Below are positions 12,466 to 24,963 of a DNA stretch of 64,000 bases, piece by piece. Under the pieces are notes generated by a model. The model had not been told where the DNA came from. It did not search any database and saw only the letters and a program-made list of their open reading frames with translations. Origin of the DNA: Physcomitrium patens (Eukaryota; Streptophyta; Bryopsida; Funariales; Funariaceae); NCBI RefSeq assembly GCF_000002425.4, contig NC_037264.1, positions 6,960,475-7,024,474 on the forward strand, written 5' to 3'. Both the position numbers and the translations under genes were made by a program. Numbering within the stretch: the stretch's first letter is position 1; every line of letters begins with the position of its first letter.

Positions 12466-13817
12466 GGGATTCTTTTGGAGATCAGAGAGCGAGGTTTGAT
12501 AGCAGACTGAATAGGCTTTCTATGAGTAGTGATTTTGGGTGATTTGGAGTTGATATGACTTTCTAAGAGCTTTGCAAATTCAAGGTTTGTTTTGGATGAC
12601 TTGGGTTTTATGAAATAAAATAAGATTTATGTTTTGATTGATTTCAAGAGTTTTGTAATAGATCTACAGGTGAAATTTATTGAGTTTATGGTTATAGTTT
12701 TTTTTTAATATGTGTCATAAATTTGAGCTTGATCTAACGGTTGAATTGAGAAATATTGAGGTTTAAGTGGATCAAGGTTTCAAAAAGTAGAATTTTAGAT
12801 CTAGTAAAGGTTTTTAAGATTTCTTATAATATATTAGTTGGATTGGAGTAAAACTTACATGAAAGGATATTAGACTTATTTTTCTATGCGTATGAGAATT
12901 TTGAGATCAATCAAACAATGCAAAAGAGAGATATTGGCTCTGGAAGATTGGCATCAAGATTGGAGAAAGAGGCCTTCTAATATCCAAGCACATTTTTGAG
13001 GATATCATCAATTTAGTAACTCCGATCCTTATCAATTTTTTTATACTTCTTTTTAACTTATTTTTTTAGAAGTATGTAAAATTTGAGTTAAGATCGATGG
13101 TTTATTCATTAGTAATTGAGGTTTAAATTTGTTATAGGAGTTATTAGGGTTTGATTTAGGATTTGGTTAGGATTTGGTTTGAGATTTAGGATTTGGATTA
13201 GGATTTTATTTAGGATTTAGGGTTTGGTTAGGATTTGGTTTAGGATTTAGGATTTAGGATTTGGTTTAGGATTTAGGATTTGGATAGGATTTGATTTAGG
13301 ATTTAGAATTTGGTTAGGGTTTGATTTTGGGTTTAGGATTTGGTTAGGATTTAGTTTAGGCTTTGGTTAGGATTTGATTAGAATTTGATTTAGGATTTAG
13401 GATTTGGATTAAGATTTGGTTTAGGATTTGGTTTAGAATTTAGGATTTGGATTAGGATTTGATTAGGGTTTGATTTAGGGTTTAGGATTTTATTAGGATT
13501 TAAGATTCAATTAGTTTGGCTTAAAGTTTGAATAAAGTTCAATAGGATTTTAACTAGAATTAAATTAAGATTGAATTGAGATGTATTTGAATGACATTTG
13601 TGTTCTTTCTAATATTTCTTTAAAAATTCCTATTGTTTGTTTGAAATTTCTATGAGTTTTTTTTGAATTTGATTAAGCTTGCTCAACATTATTATAGTCT
13701 AATTTGAGCATTGTTAGTATTCTATTAGAATTAGGATTTTGTTATTATAATTTCCATTCTTCCTTCCACAACTAGGTGCCCAGAGCATTCTCAAGCAAGA
13801 CTTCATGTATTACAACA
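12466..13817 (+). mobile_element. 5' LTR of element B, 5'-truncated
   Basis: Matches the 3' LTR at 31138-32499 from its base 80 or so onwards and ends in the equivalent CA (ATTACAACA versus ATTACGACA). The first roughly 80 bp (beginning TGATACCCGG in the 3' copy) are missing, so the junction at 12466 is a deletion rather than an intact insertion edge. It contains a long degenerate TTTAGGATTTGG tract. Confidence 0.8.
13140..13510. repeat. Degenerate telomere-like (TTTAGG[G/A]TTTGG) tract in the 5' LTR of B
   Basis: About 370 bp made almost entirely of variants of GGATTTGGTTTAGGATTTA, related to the plant telomere unit TTTAGGG. The paired LTR has the same kind of tract at 31800-32190. The register and copy number differ between the two LTRs. 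Confidence 0.8.
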
Positions 13818-13888
13818 TATTTGGTGAATCCGATGTGAAACGCTTGAGGTGGAAGGAATTTGGTTTAATTTTTTGAATTATTTGAATT

Positions 13889-15250
13889 ATGGAGAAGGAA
13901 AGAAAAAAAATGGAAGGAAGAGCTTTTGGTGGTGCTTCACGTGGAGTTGGAAGTGGAGCTTCAATAGAAAGACAAAGTATGTATTTTGATTCCAACTCTG
14001 CAAGCATGTTTGCGGCATTGGCCTTATTCATGCAACAACAACAAGTTAAGGATTACAAAGAAGGCATGGCAGACAAAGCATTACAAGCTGTTGTAGACAA
14101 GATTGATCAATTTGAGGGGAAGGATATTACAAAATATTTAAGGTATTATGTAAAGGAAATGGAATTGAAGCATGTTTCAGAGAAGGAGATGGTTCAGCTA
14201 TTTGAATTGGCTATTGCACCAGAAATAAGAAATCATGTGAAGTCCATTATAGGATATTTTGGAGGTTCATGGGAAAAATTATCTCAAGCATTAAAGGATG
14301 AGTATTTTTTAGAAGATAGTGACTGAGTTATAAAGAAGTCATTTTTTGAATGGATTGAAAGGCCTAAAAAGGATCTACTAGCAACGGAGTTACTAAGAGA
14401 GTTTGAAAAGCAATATTCTTGTTTATTAAAGAAAGAGAGGCAATTATTAGATCCAAGTAAAGTGAAGCTTTTTCTTCAAGCAACTAATGGAGAGTTGCAA
14501 GAGAAGTTGGAAATTTTGTTGGAAGATAAAGAAGAAGTTGAAGGATTGACAACAAATTGGGAGAAAGTAGAAGAGGCGATTGGGGTGCTTGCAAAAAGTA
14601 AAAGGAGAAAAGATAGAATGGAAATTTGAAGACCATTGCAAGCATCTAAAGGAAAAATATCTGCTATATATCCTACATCTATGATTCAACCTTCAATGGC
14701 TACATCAAAGAGAGAAGAAATGGGCATTGATGAAATCATACAAGGGATGAGAGATTTGCAAATAAAGTTTGCAAAACTTGAAGAGATGGATCAATCATCA
14801 AGAATATCAACAAGAAAAAATTTAAGACCAATAGAAGGTATGATGCATAGGTGCATGTGATGTGATAGCATAAATCATTCAAATAGGGAATGTGAGGATT
14901 TTTCAGAGGTACTACGCAAAAGAGTTGTTTTTTTTAAAGATGGTATGATACACTTAAAAGAGAGTGGAGAAAAATTAGAAATAAATTTTGGTAAAAGAGG
15001 AATGAAAGTGTTTGTAGGAGATGCTTTCAAGGTGTATACAACTTCAAGCAATGAAGCATCAATATTTTGGGTGGCCGCAAATCCAAACAAATGCTTAAAT
15101 ATAAATCTTGAATATCAAGGAGAATCTAGTTCTTTATGGTCAAATGCAATGAATTATGCTGAAAAGGGAAATTTTACTGGAGATGATCTAAAACATGTTG
15201 GTAATAATATTCAGTAAATTATTGGGTGGGATGATCCAGTAGATAGATTA
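13889..15250 (+). pseudogene. Gag region of element B
   Basis: The first frame (13889-14326, 145 aa, preceded by a normal leader after the LTR) encodes a Gag-like protein: a Gly/Ser-rich N-terminus, then VDKIDQFEGKDITKYLRYY and an alpha-helical block around FELAIAPEIRNHV, typical of retrotransposon capsid. It continues in further frames at 14447-14860 and 14945-15217, broken by stops near 14325, 14627, 14859 and 15216. A cysteine/histidine-rich patch near 14850-14890 may be a decayed zinc knuckle. Not functional as it stands. Confidence 0.65.
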
Positions 15251-15382
15251 TCAGTTCATGCTCATATTGCAAGGAGTTAATATGAAGCATTAATAAAAGA
15301 AAAATGAAGGAGAGACAAAAATCATGAAGGGCCATCAAAAAGAATAACAAGGGGAGATAAAACTCGACAACAGAAGAATCCT

Positions 15383-15996
15383 ATGCATGAAGAGACAATA
15401 GAGAATATTTCTACAAAGGAGAGAGAGATTGTGAAAGAAAAAGTAAAGGATCTTGCTTATAAATTACAATCAGATATTAAAGCTGCTACAGATTTGAAGA
15501 AAGTATTGGAGGAGCGGATTTTAAGTGGAAAGGTTGAATTTACAATTGGTGAAATTCTAAGAATTATAAAACAAGAATTTTATGAAGTTATTATTGATAC
15601 AATAAAAAAAAAACGACAATCTATTGGTGATATTATGACATCAAATGTACAAGGTACAAAGGCAATAGGAAGCAATGAAGAAGAAGAAATTGAAATACAA
15701 ATTGTTGGAAATGTTTCACAAGTCAAATTTATAGGAAAAGAAGATATGATTCAAGCTTCTAGTCATTATTCTCGGGGTCATTGGGCAATGGCTACTACGA
15801 AGACTTTAATAAAATTAGGAGATTTAGAAGAATCAATTGTAGCATTGATTGATCATGGTTCTAAAATAAATTTAATGTCAACAAAATTATATAAAAGGAG
15901 AAATTGGCCTATTGATATAGAGCATGGATGGATGATAAGAACATCAAATAATTCAAAGACGGATTTGTATAGAGCTTGTGCATATATCAAAGTGAC
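15383..15996 (+). pseudogene. Protease region of element B (5' part)
   Basis: The frame contains a coiled, charged linker and then a retropepsin-like block VALIDHGSKINLMS, where the D-[T/S]-G catalytic motif reads D-H-G. The frame is interrupted at 15997 by the LTR of element C. The rest of the protease, with an FFVQD block, is found at 21963 onward in the same frame once one target-site copy is removed. Confidence 0.65.
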
Positions 15997-16795
15997 TGTG
16001 ATTACTCGTTTTACTTATTTTGGAAGAAATCTCCCAAAATAAACCCGCATAGGGGGGTCCGAACATGAGAAATGACAAGTTGCTTAAGCATTCACGTTAG
16101 GATCACACAATCAATTACCTCTTGAATGTATCATCTCTATTTCCAATATCTGAATACACAAAGAAACTATAATCTCTTCCTTCACTTTATCGGTGTCTTC
16201 CTTATAGCAATTCAGTCATACCAATATATTCACCCTCATAATTTCCAACTGTAATATTGTACCCTCACAGCTTTCAGTACACAATTATCCTCATTCCAAT
16301 CACTGGAATTCTTCACACAGAACTGCCATTCATATTATAGTGTTTCACATAAATACAGATTCATTCTCTCTACTGAACTACAATGAGATTTCAGCATTCA
16401 ATCTTTCTTCTTCTCAAATAATACCAATCACATTTCCATTCTATAATTCACTTCACAATATTCAAAAACTCTCAATTTTCTTATTCAAAGAAAATAACAA
16501 ACAAAAGAAAAGAGATAGTACCAAGCTTACCCCGGCTCACACTATCCCAGCGATGGCCCTCGGCTCATGACTATCATAGTCTGGCCCTCGGCTTACGACT
16601 CTCACAGTCTGATACCTTAATTAACTCTACAACTCTTATATACTTTCCCCTAATTCTCCAGATTCTAATCGTAATTCTGTAATTAACCGCTTTTAAGAAC
16701 TAAATCACTCATCCGTCCTTCTGAATTTCCTATTATATGGACTATTGATATATTTTACCAATATCTTTCAAAAATGAATTAATATCTATTCTACA
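15997..16795 (-). repeat. 3' LTR of element C
   Basis: About 799 bp, aligned with 21139-21957 along its whole length with scattered substitutions and small indels. It ends TCTATTCTACA where the partner has TCTATTCTATT. The visible divergence means the insertion is not recent. Confidence 0.85.
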
Positions 16796-17249
16796 TAGCT
16801 CTACTTCTATTTGTGTAGTGTCCTCGCAAATACTCAATTGATACCTATCTAAAAATTATCTAACAAATCTCTACAAAAATTGCGATCCCTCTGGCCTATC
16901 TAATTAATCAATTTGCGTAGTATCTGTTATTGGTTCCAACGATTTCAATTCAAACTACAAATCTTCTCCTTCTTCCTCCAATCCTTCCATCGGCTCCTAC
17001 TTCAACTGGTTTGATAGATCTTCATTATACTCACCCAGTTCACGAACTTGAGCTTCTAATTTCAAGATCTGGATATTCCAAAGTTCTAATTGTTGTTGCT
17101 GACTCATCTATTCTGGAATATCTTCAATCGACACTTGTGATCGGCTCCTCACTACTAACTCTTATTTGGAACTACTACTCTAAAAAATACAAGAAATACA
17201 AGAAAATGGCACTCCAGCCAATCCAAAACAACACCACAGACTGACTTTA
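16796..17249 (-). other. Residual internal region of element C before its 3' LTR
   Basis: Short stretch between the broken RT and the 3' LTR. No RNase H or integrase motif is readable on the - strand. The + strand frame 16930-17244 is a shadow without domain features. Confidence 0.4.
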
Positions 17250-17610
17250 ACTGGTGCTTCACTCCTATTCTTTTACTACCTAGTGATAATGACAACATGT
17301 TATCCATATTGTCTGTGAAAGGTAATGAGAAATAATCTTTCTTGGTGGCCACATTTAACTTTCAAAAATCTTGACATATCCTGATTTTTTCATTCTTCTT
17401 CGATACCATCACGATTGGCGACACCCATGCACTATGCGAAACAGGATAAATAAAACCCACGTTGAGAAGTTTATCCAATTCTTCTTTCACTAAAAGGGAA
17501 TATTTTGGGTTAAGCCGGTGTTGTCTTTGACGAATTGGCGTAACACCCTCATCAAGAATAATCTGATGCTCACACACATCGGTTGGAATCTCTTTCAAAT
17601 CCGCATACAA
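17250..17610 (-). pseudogene. Start of reverse transcriptase, element C
   Basis: Frame 17610-17362 has the classic gypsy RT approach: HRLNPKYSLLVKEELDKLL, then SAWVSPIVMVSKK and IRICQDF. The next readable block (17352-17290) is NVATKKDYFSLPFTDNMD, the LN-x-x-T-K-K-D-x-x-P-L-P motif. Sequence coding for the YxDD catalytic centre is not present. Confidence 0.75.
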
Positions 17611-17649
17611 CCACGCAAAGGCGGATTTGTAAAGGACGAAAAATTGTTT

Positions 17650-18783
17650 TCAAGCATCCAATTCTGTACCGATAATATCGACATATATTTTAATTAGTTG
17701 TGGCATTTCGTTGGTGCCCAGGTTAATAGATTGATACACAAGATCTTCAACAACCTTTGATTTAATTGTCTTCTCCTGATCTGAATATCTTGTATTATCC
17801 AACATATGGGAACCATCCAAATCTGGTTCCAATGTGCTGACTCTATTGACTAAGGAATTGTTCATCCATTCGACAATAACATGATCCGAGTTAGTTGCAT
17901 CCTCCTGATGCAGTAAATATTTGTCGAGACCTCCTTATTGGTAGACTCCTACCTTTGCTGTTGAAGTATTTTGTCCTACCCCAAATTCAAGTGAATCTAT
18001 AGCATCGTCATCTGCTTCAATCGATTGACTCTCGTTGTCCAATATAAATTCTGAATTTGGCAATTGAGATTCTCCATGATATTGTATCAAGTACATCCAT
18101 AGAATAATCTGATCCCAACCTTTTTCAATTGTCAATGTGCCTCGACCCCAATCGTTCTTAGCTTTGGCTAGATAAAGCCAAGGTTTGCCCAAAAAAATGG
18201 GATACGATAATGTAGAACTCTATAATCGAAATATAATATAATCGATTTTGTATGTCAATTCCATAATTACAGTAGTAATATTACGTAAGATTCCTATTGG
18301 CTTTACCCGACTATGATCTGCCATTCGCAAGATCAATGTCATAGGTAGCAATTGCTTTAGATCTAAGTCCTCCATTGTATCCGCGTTCATTAAATTTGCA
18401 CTGGAGCCACCATCGACTTGTACCCCTGGAATTAAAATACCATCGATTGATACATCGATTGTTGGTGCTCCTGGATCTAGATTTAAGCTAACTTCATGAA
18501 TTCCTTTAGTACAGGATCTTTGTCGTATTAACGCTAAATTCAATGTAGATCGACATTTCGATGCTACAGCCAAAAGTTGCTTCATTGTAATTAAAGGCTG
18601 AATAACATCCAAATCCTTCAGAATGTCATAGGATTCTATATTGAGAGTAATTCCCAATGCTCTTTTGCGTTTCATTGGTTTCGATTTTATTCTATGAGGT
18701 AAGATATTCTTCTGTTCTGGACTTGAAATTGGAACAACAGCAGAGGCTTCCTTGGAATTCTCGCCCTTGAGAGGATCTTTCAA
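17650..18783 (-). pseudogene. Protease and linker region, element C
   Basis: Frame 18783-18220 contains a retropepsin-like block GVQVDGGSSANLMNADT followed by ILRMADHSRVKPIGILRN; D-G-G-S replaces the usual D-[S/T]-G, as in several plant Tat-type elements. Downstream frames (18192-17935 and 17865-17650) continue the polyprotein linker in broken form up to the RT start. Confidence 0.65.
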
Positions 18784-19124
18784 CAGATAGGATGTTTCTC
18801 AGAATTGCGTAGAGATTGAAATTGCTTAGATTAGAACCGAAGCCTCCGTAATTGGGACCTCATTGGGTTGTTCCACCAAGTTGGGTCTCATACTAGGTAT
18901 GAAGCCCATAACAAGACTTGGATTGGATGGTCTCGGTAAATTGGCATGATGAACTGAATTGGGTTCCTCAGTCTGTTGAGGTCTCAATATTGAGATACGT
19001 CCCAATACTGATATTGGTTCATTTAGCCCCATGGATGGTGCTACTTGCTCTCTTGCGATTGGTTCATCCATGTCCTGAATTAGATTCTTGTCTTTTTGTT
19101 AGGCTCTGGTAAGCATTGCGTTCA

Positions 19125-20839
19125 CTACCTCGACACGATGTATTGGTGAGTCTCATTGAACAGGGCCTTTGTCCTCCACCGATTGGCTTGTTTGCATTTG
19201 TTGATTCCGGTTATTATAATTAAAGGGTGCATTGTACTGCTGATAAGTGTGACCAGAATGCTTACAATTTCTACATATTGGAGCATTGTCATCACTAGCC
19301 CTTGAATTAGGACATTCACTTGCATAATGTCTGATTTGTCTGCAACAATAGCAATGAAGTGGTCTCTTGCCAACTCCTGCAAGGATAATGGGTGTCTTTA
19401 CTAGTATATAACAGCTAAGGTCTGTTCCATGTCCGAAGAATAAAGGATCCTAGTTGACCCATTGTTACTGTAGAGTCTGGCATTGGCTTCAACATGGGTG
19501 GATATTGATGTTATCTTGGTTGGTTCATCGCCAATCCGTGAGTATTGGATACACCTTCTTGGTGAAATTCAGAGTTTAGAAAATTGGAATAATTCTTGTT
19601 TTGTTTATTTGCTCGATTTCCATTCCAGCCAAACCTATTATTCGTCTCTACTTCATTGACATCCCACAAAGTTGGTTGAGTCATTATGAGGTTATTGAGT
19701 TGTTGTTGCTTCTGTAAATTCCAACAGTTGGTGATAATATGCTTGCCCCCACAAAAGGTACATTGTACAGTCATTTGGGGAGGTGAAAGACATTCTGTTA
19801 CTAAATGACCTTACCCCTTAGAAATGCTGCATTAGACATTGGAATACATATTGGTTGATTTATGCATTTTTTTTTTTTTTTTTTTTATCCTTGGCCAGAT
19901 TCACAGCCAATTCATCAATTTTTTTTATTAATGTTAACAGCAATGACTCATTGGGATCCCTTGATATCAATGCATTTGGCAATTCTTTCATAGGTATTGG
20001 TTTTTGATATGCGGAATAAGGCGCATACGGGTGTGATGATGATGGTGGTACAGCTTGCAATGGAACAGAATCCACTAGTCCCTGTGGAATTGTACCATAA
20101 TCATTCCTTCCCAGATTACTTTTCGATGCATCATTCCAATTTGTCATTTGATAACCTTCTTGAGATGGAATCATCGTGGCTCCAACTATTAAGTTTTGGT
20201 CATAATGACATTCCTCCCATACTTTCGCTCACTCAAGAGATGATGCAATGGTGGCTGATTGGTTAGACATGTCGTCAAGAATTGAGACAAATATTGATCT
20301 GGATTCGTACCTGGCAAACCTCAAAAAGTAGGTAATGGAACAACACTAGTCATACAATCGCCTACTGCACCCATTTGTACTGCAATCAGAACGGCTGGTC
20401 CTCCTGATGCCATTGAATTTCTTGTTCCGCGAAACTCCATTTTAAAATAATCTCTGCTTTCTCTTATTCTAATTTCCGAGCTCTCAGTGTTCCTTGATTT
20501 ACTATTATTTTCCACAAATAATTTTATTAGTAGAATTGCAAGTGAAAACGTCGGATTTTGAAATACAATATAGTTATCTTTATTGGCAACCAATTTGTGC
20601 CAATCTGAAGAGCCACTATTGCTCGTTTCAGCGGTACCCCCTACTGAAAAAATACCCAATGGAGTACCAAATTCTTCTACACCTCCTTCTTTTTCAGTTA
20701 ACGGCCTCAAGATTTTGACTGGAATGTTAACAAAATTTCTCGCGAGTGTTCTTGGTAGTTTTTCTAATGGTACATACGATTGCAAAATTAATAGTCTCTC
20801 CTGTTTTTGATATGTTTGGATGTGCTGATAAGCTTGCAA
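19125..20839 (-). pseudogene. Gag region of element C with several zinc knuckles
   Basis: Frames at 20839-20321, 20174-19860, 19774-19511 and 19382-19125 are pieces of one Gag. Zinc-knuckle motifs can be read near 19770-19735 (CTFCGGKHIITNC, one residue short between Cys and His), near 19360-19318 (CYCCRQIRHYASEC, canonical CX2CX4HX4C) and just after it (CRNCKHSGH, last Cys lost). Such knuckles bind genomic RNA. Stops and frame changes between pieces show decay. Confidence 0.65.
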
Positions 20840-21067
20840 CCATGGTTAAATCCAATTCTATCGATGCTTCCTTTTAAGATTATGTTCTTGCTCCTCTCTA
20901 AGCAAGTTCCTTCCTTGCGCTATTCTTTGTCTTTTTCTCAATTGATTTATTTTCCTCGATGCAATACTCTCGTTCTTATTAATCATAATCTTGCTTCAAA
21001 CACTACTGAAATCGTCTTCCATTGCCAATTTTCTCACACGTTTGATAATTAATTTCTAACACTCAAA

Positions 21068-21145
21068 GCTATTATCACTCCCCTGCAGTGGTGCTAAAAT
21101 ATAATTGCTATTATCACTCCCCGACAACGGCGCCAAAATGTGATT
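21068..21145. repeat. 39-nt tandem duplication spanning the element C PBS
   Basis: 21068-21106 and 21107-21145 both begin GCTATTATCACTCCCC and end in an LTR-edge-like ATT. The first copy is diverged (CTGCAGTGGTGCTAAAATATA) and the second retains the working PBS. Confidence 0.7.
21117..21135 (-). promoter_or_regulatory. Primer-binding site of element C (tRNA-Asp type)
   Basis: On the - strand TGGCGCCGTTGTCGGGGAG lies three bases from the LTR end. It matches the PBS-Asp consensus used by many plant gypsy elements at all but one base. Confidence 0.75.
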
Positions 21146-21957
21146 GCTTGTTTTACTTATTCCAGAAGAAACCTCCCAAAGTAAAACCATACAGGGAGAT
21201 TCAAACATGGGGAATGACTAGTTGCTTAAGCGTTCATGTTAGGGTCACACAATCAATTACCTCCTGAATGTATTGTCTCTATTTCCAATATCTGAACACA
21301 CAAGGAAACTATAATCTCCTCCTTCACCTTATCGGTCTCTTCCTTACAGCAATTCAGTCATACCAATAACTACTATTTCCACCAATATATTCACCCTCAT
21401 AATCTCTAACTGTAATACTGCGCCCTCACAACTTTCAGCACACAATTATCCTTGTTCCAATCACTGAAATTCTTCACACAGAACTGCCATTCATATTACA
21501 ATGTTTCACACAAATACAGATTCATTCTCTCTACTGAACTACAATGAGATTTCAGCATTCAATCTTTCTTCTTCTCAAATAATACCAATCACATTTCCAT
21601 TCTATAATTCACTTCACAATATTCAGAAACTTTCAATCTTCTTATTCAAAGAAAATAACAAACAAAAGAAAAGAGATAGTACCAAGCTTACCCCGGCTCA
21701 CACTATCACAGCGATGGCCCTTGGCTCATGACTATCATAGTCTGGCCCTCGGCTTACGACTCTCACAGTCTGGCATCTTAATTAACTTCTACAACTCCTA
21801 TATACTTTCCCTTGATTCTCCAGATTCTAATCGTAATTCTGTAATTAACCGCTTTTAAGAATTAAATCACTCATCCATCCTCCTGAATTTCCTATTATAT
21901 AGACTATTAATATATTTTACTAATATCTTTCAAAAACGAATTAATATCTATTCTATT
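21139..21957 (-). repeat. 5' LTR of element C
   Basis: About 819 bp, the partner of 15997-16795. On the - strand it precedes the PBS. Element B sequence resumes directly after it at GTGAGAATAGG. Confidence 0.85.
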
Positions 21958-22860
21958 GTGAGAATAGGAGATGTTATTCATGAACAAAATTTCTTTGTGC
22001 AAGATATATCTACATATCCTATTATATTAGTACAACCATATGTTACTACCACACAAATGGAGTCAAAGGTTATGGATGATGGATTAGCTTATGCAAAGAT
22101 AAGAAGTCAAGACGGAAAGAGGGCAGTGTAATTTTTAATAGTTTGTGTAAATCATGGAAGAAATAGGGATAGTTTGAGGGAACATCCTTTGCGAAAGATA
22201 TATAAAGAATTTGAAGATCTTGAAGATTCAAAGGATTTTTACTAGACGCCATTGTAAAGTGGGATTGCAATGATAAAAAGAATGAAGGCTTCCCGCCTAA
22301 TAGAAAGGATGATGATATTATAGGATTATCGTGAGACGGATATATTTTATTCAAAAATATAAATAATTTTAGTAAGATAGATAAGAAAAATGTTAAGAAT
22401 GTAGAACAGGGATTAAAGAAATGTGGAGTGATTGATGAAGATGAATACATATTAAGAATGTTTGAAGAATCTTGTTTTGGTGATACTATGAATGATTTAC
22501 AAATATTATTGAATGGAGATTTTGAAAGAGGTGATAAAATAATAAATGTTCATTCTAAGTAATTTTATGATGGAATAAAAGAATATATAGATAGGTATGA
22601 AGTGAAGGTGAACACAAAATACAAGATTGTTGCAAGGAAGGTTAAACCAGTGGCATTGCCACTACCATCGAATTTTGAAGAAAGGATTTAAGGGACTTCT
22701 ATGCAACCTAACTTAAGAGATCCAAGGAAAATAGATCATGAATTCAAGGATAATTTGACGTTAGATGGTTTGAAAATTGAATGTGATAAATTTTTGACAA
22801 GAAATGAGGAGAGATGTTTTAAAGAAATCCTTTCATGACATGACAAAGCATTTGCATTTG
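21958..22860 (+). pseudogene. Element B protease tail and RT-region remnant
   Basis: Starts with GDVIHEQNFFVQD, the protease continuation. Then come scattered blocks: KIVARKVKPVALPLP near 22620-22670 and a CDKFLTRNEERCFKEIL block near 22780-22830, which normally precede RT. The RT catalytic core itself is missing, and the sequence passes straight into RNase H near 22860. Many stops interrupt it. Confidence 0.6.
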
Positions 22861-24464
22861 AATCACATGAATTATGGGGTGTAGTACTAGCTATGAAAAA
22901 TGAAAAAGTGTATTTGATTGGGACATTAGTAGTTATAGAAACAGATTGTCTACCTTTGTTAGGCATGATGACAAATTATTCAACTCTTGATATTGCTATG
23001 TTGAGGTGGATAGCATATATCAAATCTATGAATCGAGAATTTAAACATATTGCAGGGAAAGAAAATTCAATTGCAGATATGTTATCAAGAGCAAGGTATA
23101 ATTATGAAGAAAAGATGATTGATTTAGAAGATGATGTGGGTACAAATTTTTATAGCAATGTGTTATCAAAGGAAAAGGGTGTATGTTCTAATATATCATT
23201 GGAAATATTTTTAAGAGATTTATATGAAAATGAATGGAAAGATATTCAGGAGTATTTGAGCACATTAAAGCGACAAAATGGTTGGATAGATCAAGAATTT
23301 AAGAAAATCCGAAAGAAAGCCTATGGATATTTTTTATGTGACGGATATTTATGGGAGCATCCAAAAATGAGAGGAGAAGTATTACAAAGGATAATATGTG
23401 GTTTAGAACCTCAACAAAGGATTATTAAAGAATTTCATAAAAAATTTATGTGCAGGGCATCGAGGTATTTGGGCAACATTCACTAAATTAAGAGAAATAT
23501 TGGTAGAAAGGAATGTACAAAGACATAGAAAAATTTATAGAATCTTGTGAGACTTGCCAAGTATATTCAAATATTTGGCATCGAGATGGATTACATCCAA
23601 CATATCCTTTGGCTTTACATTACAAGTGGATAGTGGATTTAGTGGTAATGCCTATGGAACTTGGACAAATGAAGTATTTGGTATATGCACGAGAAGATTT
23701 ATTAAATATGGTTGAAGGACAAGCATTAAAAATAAAAGATACTAAAGGTGTATGTTGATTTCTATTTAAAGAAGTTATTTGTCGCTATGATTGTATTAGA
23801 AAAATTACGACAGATAGGAGTGAATTGGATGTAAAGGAAGCACGAGAATTCTTTGGTAGGATAGGAATTAAACTTTCTTTAATAACAGCATATAATCTAG
23901 AAGGTAATGGTAAAAGTGAGCATGGGCATTCACCTATTATTAAGGCATTAGTAAAGGCATGCAATAGCAAAGCACATAAATGGCCTAGACTACTACCATT
24001 TATACTATGGACAGATTATATAATTCATAGTTTGGTAATAGGTTATATGCCTTCTAAATTAATATATGGTCAAAAACCAGTAATGCCAATAGAAGATGTA
24101 GTACCTACATGGAGTGTATTGTCTTGGACAAATGATCTCAACATAGAAGAATTTTTAGCATTACGAATTCAACAACTAGAAAGAAGACCAAATGATATTG
24201 AAATAGCAATAGAAAAATTGAAAGAAGCAAGAGAAAAGAATAAAGAAAGATTTGATAAAAAATATCAACTACAACCCAAGGCTATTGAAGATAGTGATTG
24301 GGTATTAGTTTATGATAGTAGCTTAGACAATCAACATAGCACTATGAATCAAAGAAGTTTGCAAAGAGATGGTTTGGACCTTATATTGTCAAAAAGGCAC
24401 ACAACAATGGAACATATTCATTACAAGAACTTGATGGTACAGAATTGAAGGTACCAATAGCAGG
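22860..24464 (+). pseudogene. Element B RNase H tail and integrase
   Basis: Frame 22893-23486 holds an RNase H C-terminal block (VVIETDCLPLLGMM, then AMLRWIAYIK and HIAGKENSIADMLSRARY). It runs into the integrase zinc region, with frame breaks, and then 23513-23758 (FIESCETCQVYS, WIVDLVVMP with the first catalytic Asp). Frame 23825-24448 covers the NGKSEHGHSP block with the catalytic Glu and the RYG-like C-terminal region. The second Asp lies in ITTDRSE near 23808. The set is recognisable but frameshifted. Confidence 0.7.
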
Positions 24465-24963
24465 TGTCACAGACACAGAAATATAGGCTTGAGATCTAAC
24501 AAGAAGTTCAAGAAGAACTGACAAGAACTGGATTAATCAGATGAATATAAAAACAACACCAAAGAGGTGAACTAGAGCTCCAAGAGATGTGTTGTCGAGA
24601 TTGAAGAACTCTTTAGCCTCGATTCCAATATATACTCCTATTTAGGAAGCTTCTCAAGTAACTTCTACCAACTAAGAAGCTTCTAAAAGGTTCCAGAGAC
24701 TTGCTTCTAGAAGATTCTAGAAACTTGTCTCTAGAGGGTTCTAAGAACTATGTCCCTAACATCTTCTACCAACTAAGAAGCTTTTAGAAGGTTCCAGAGA
24801 CTTGCTTCTGGAAGGTTCTAGAAACATGTCTCTAAAAGGTTCTAAAGACTATGTCCCTAACATCTTCTACTAACTAAGAAGCTTTTAGAAGGTTCCAGAG
24901 ACTTGCTTCTGGAAGGTTCTAGAAACTTGTCTCTAGAAGGTTCTAAGAACTATGTCCCTAACA
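24465..24963 (-). repeat. 3' LTR of element D, three 101-bp units
   Basis: 499 bp. The U3-side half consists of three tandem units at 24662-24762, 24763-24863 and 24864-24963. Each carries contiguous inverted GAA/TTC modules, for example TTCTGGAAGGTTCTAGAA. The partner LTR has only two units, which accounts for the 101-bp length difference. Confidence 0.9.

Larger units (their letters stand above)
15997..21957 (-). mobile_element. Element C: gypsy-type LTR element with PBS-Asp, internally deleted
   Basis: LTRs are 15997-16795 and 21139-21957, both starting TGTGATT on the + strand. Target-site copies are GTGAC (15992-15996) and GTGAG (21958-21962). On the - strand the order is 5' LTR, primer-binding site, gag (20839-19125), protease (18783-18220) and the beginning of RT (17610-17250). 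The rest of RT, RNase H and integrase are absent, so it is a deleted derivative. The primer-binding site and the DGGS protease recall Tat/Athila-type elements. Confidence 0.85.
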
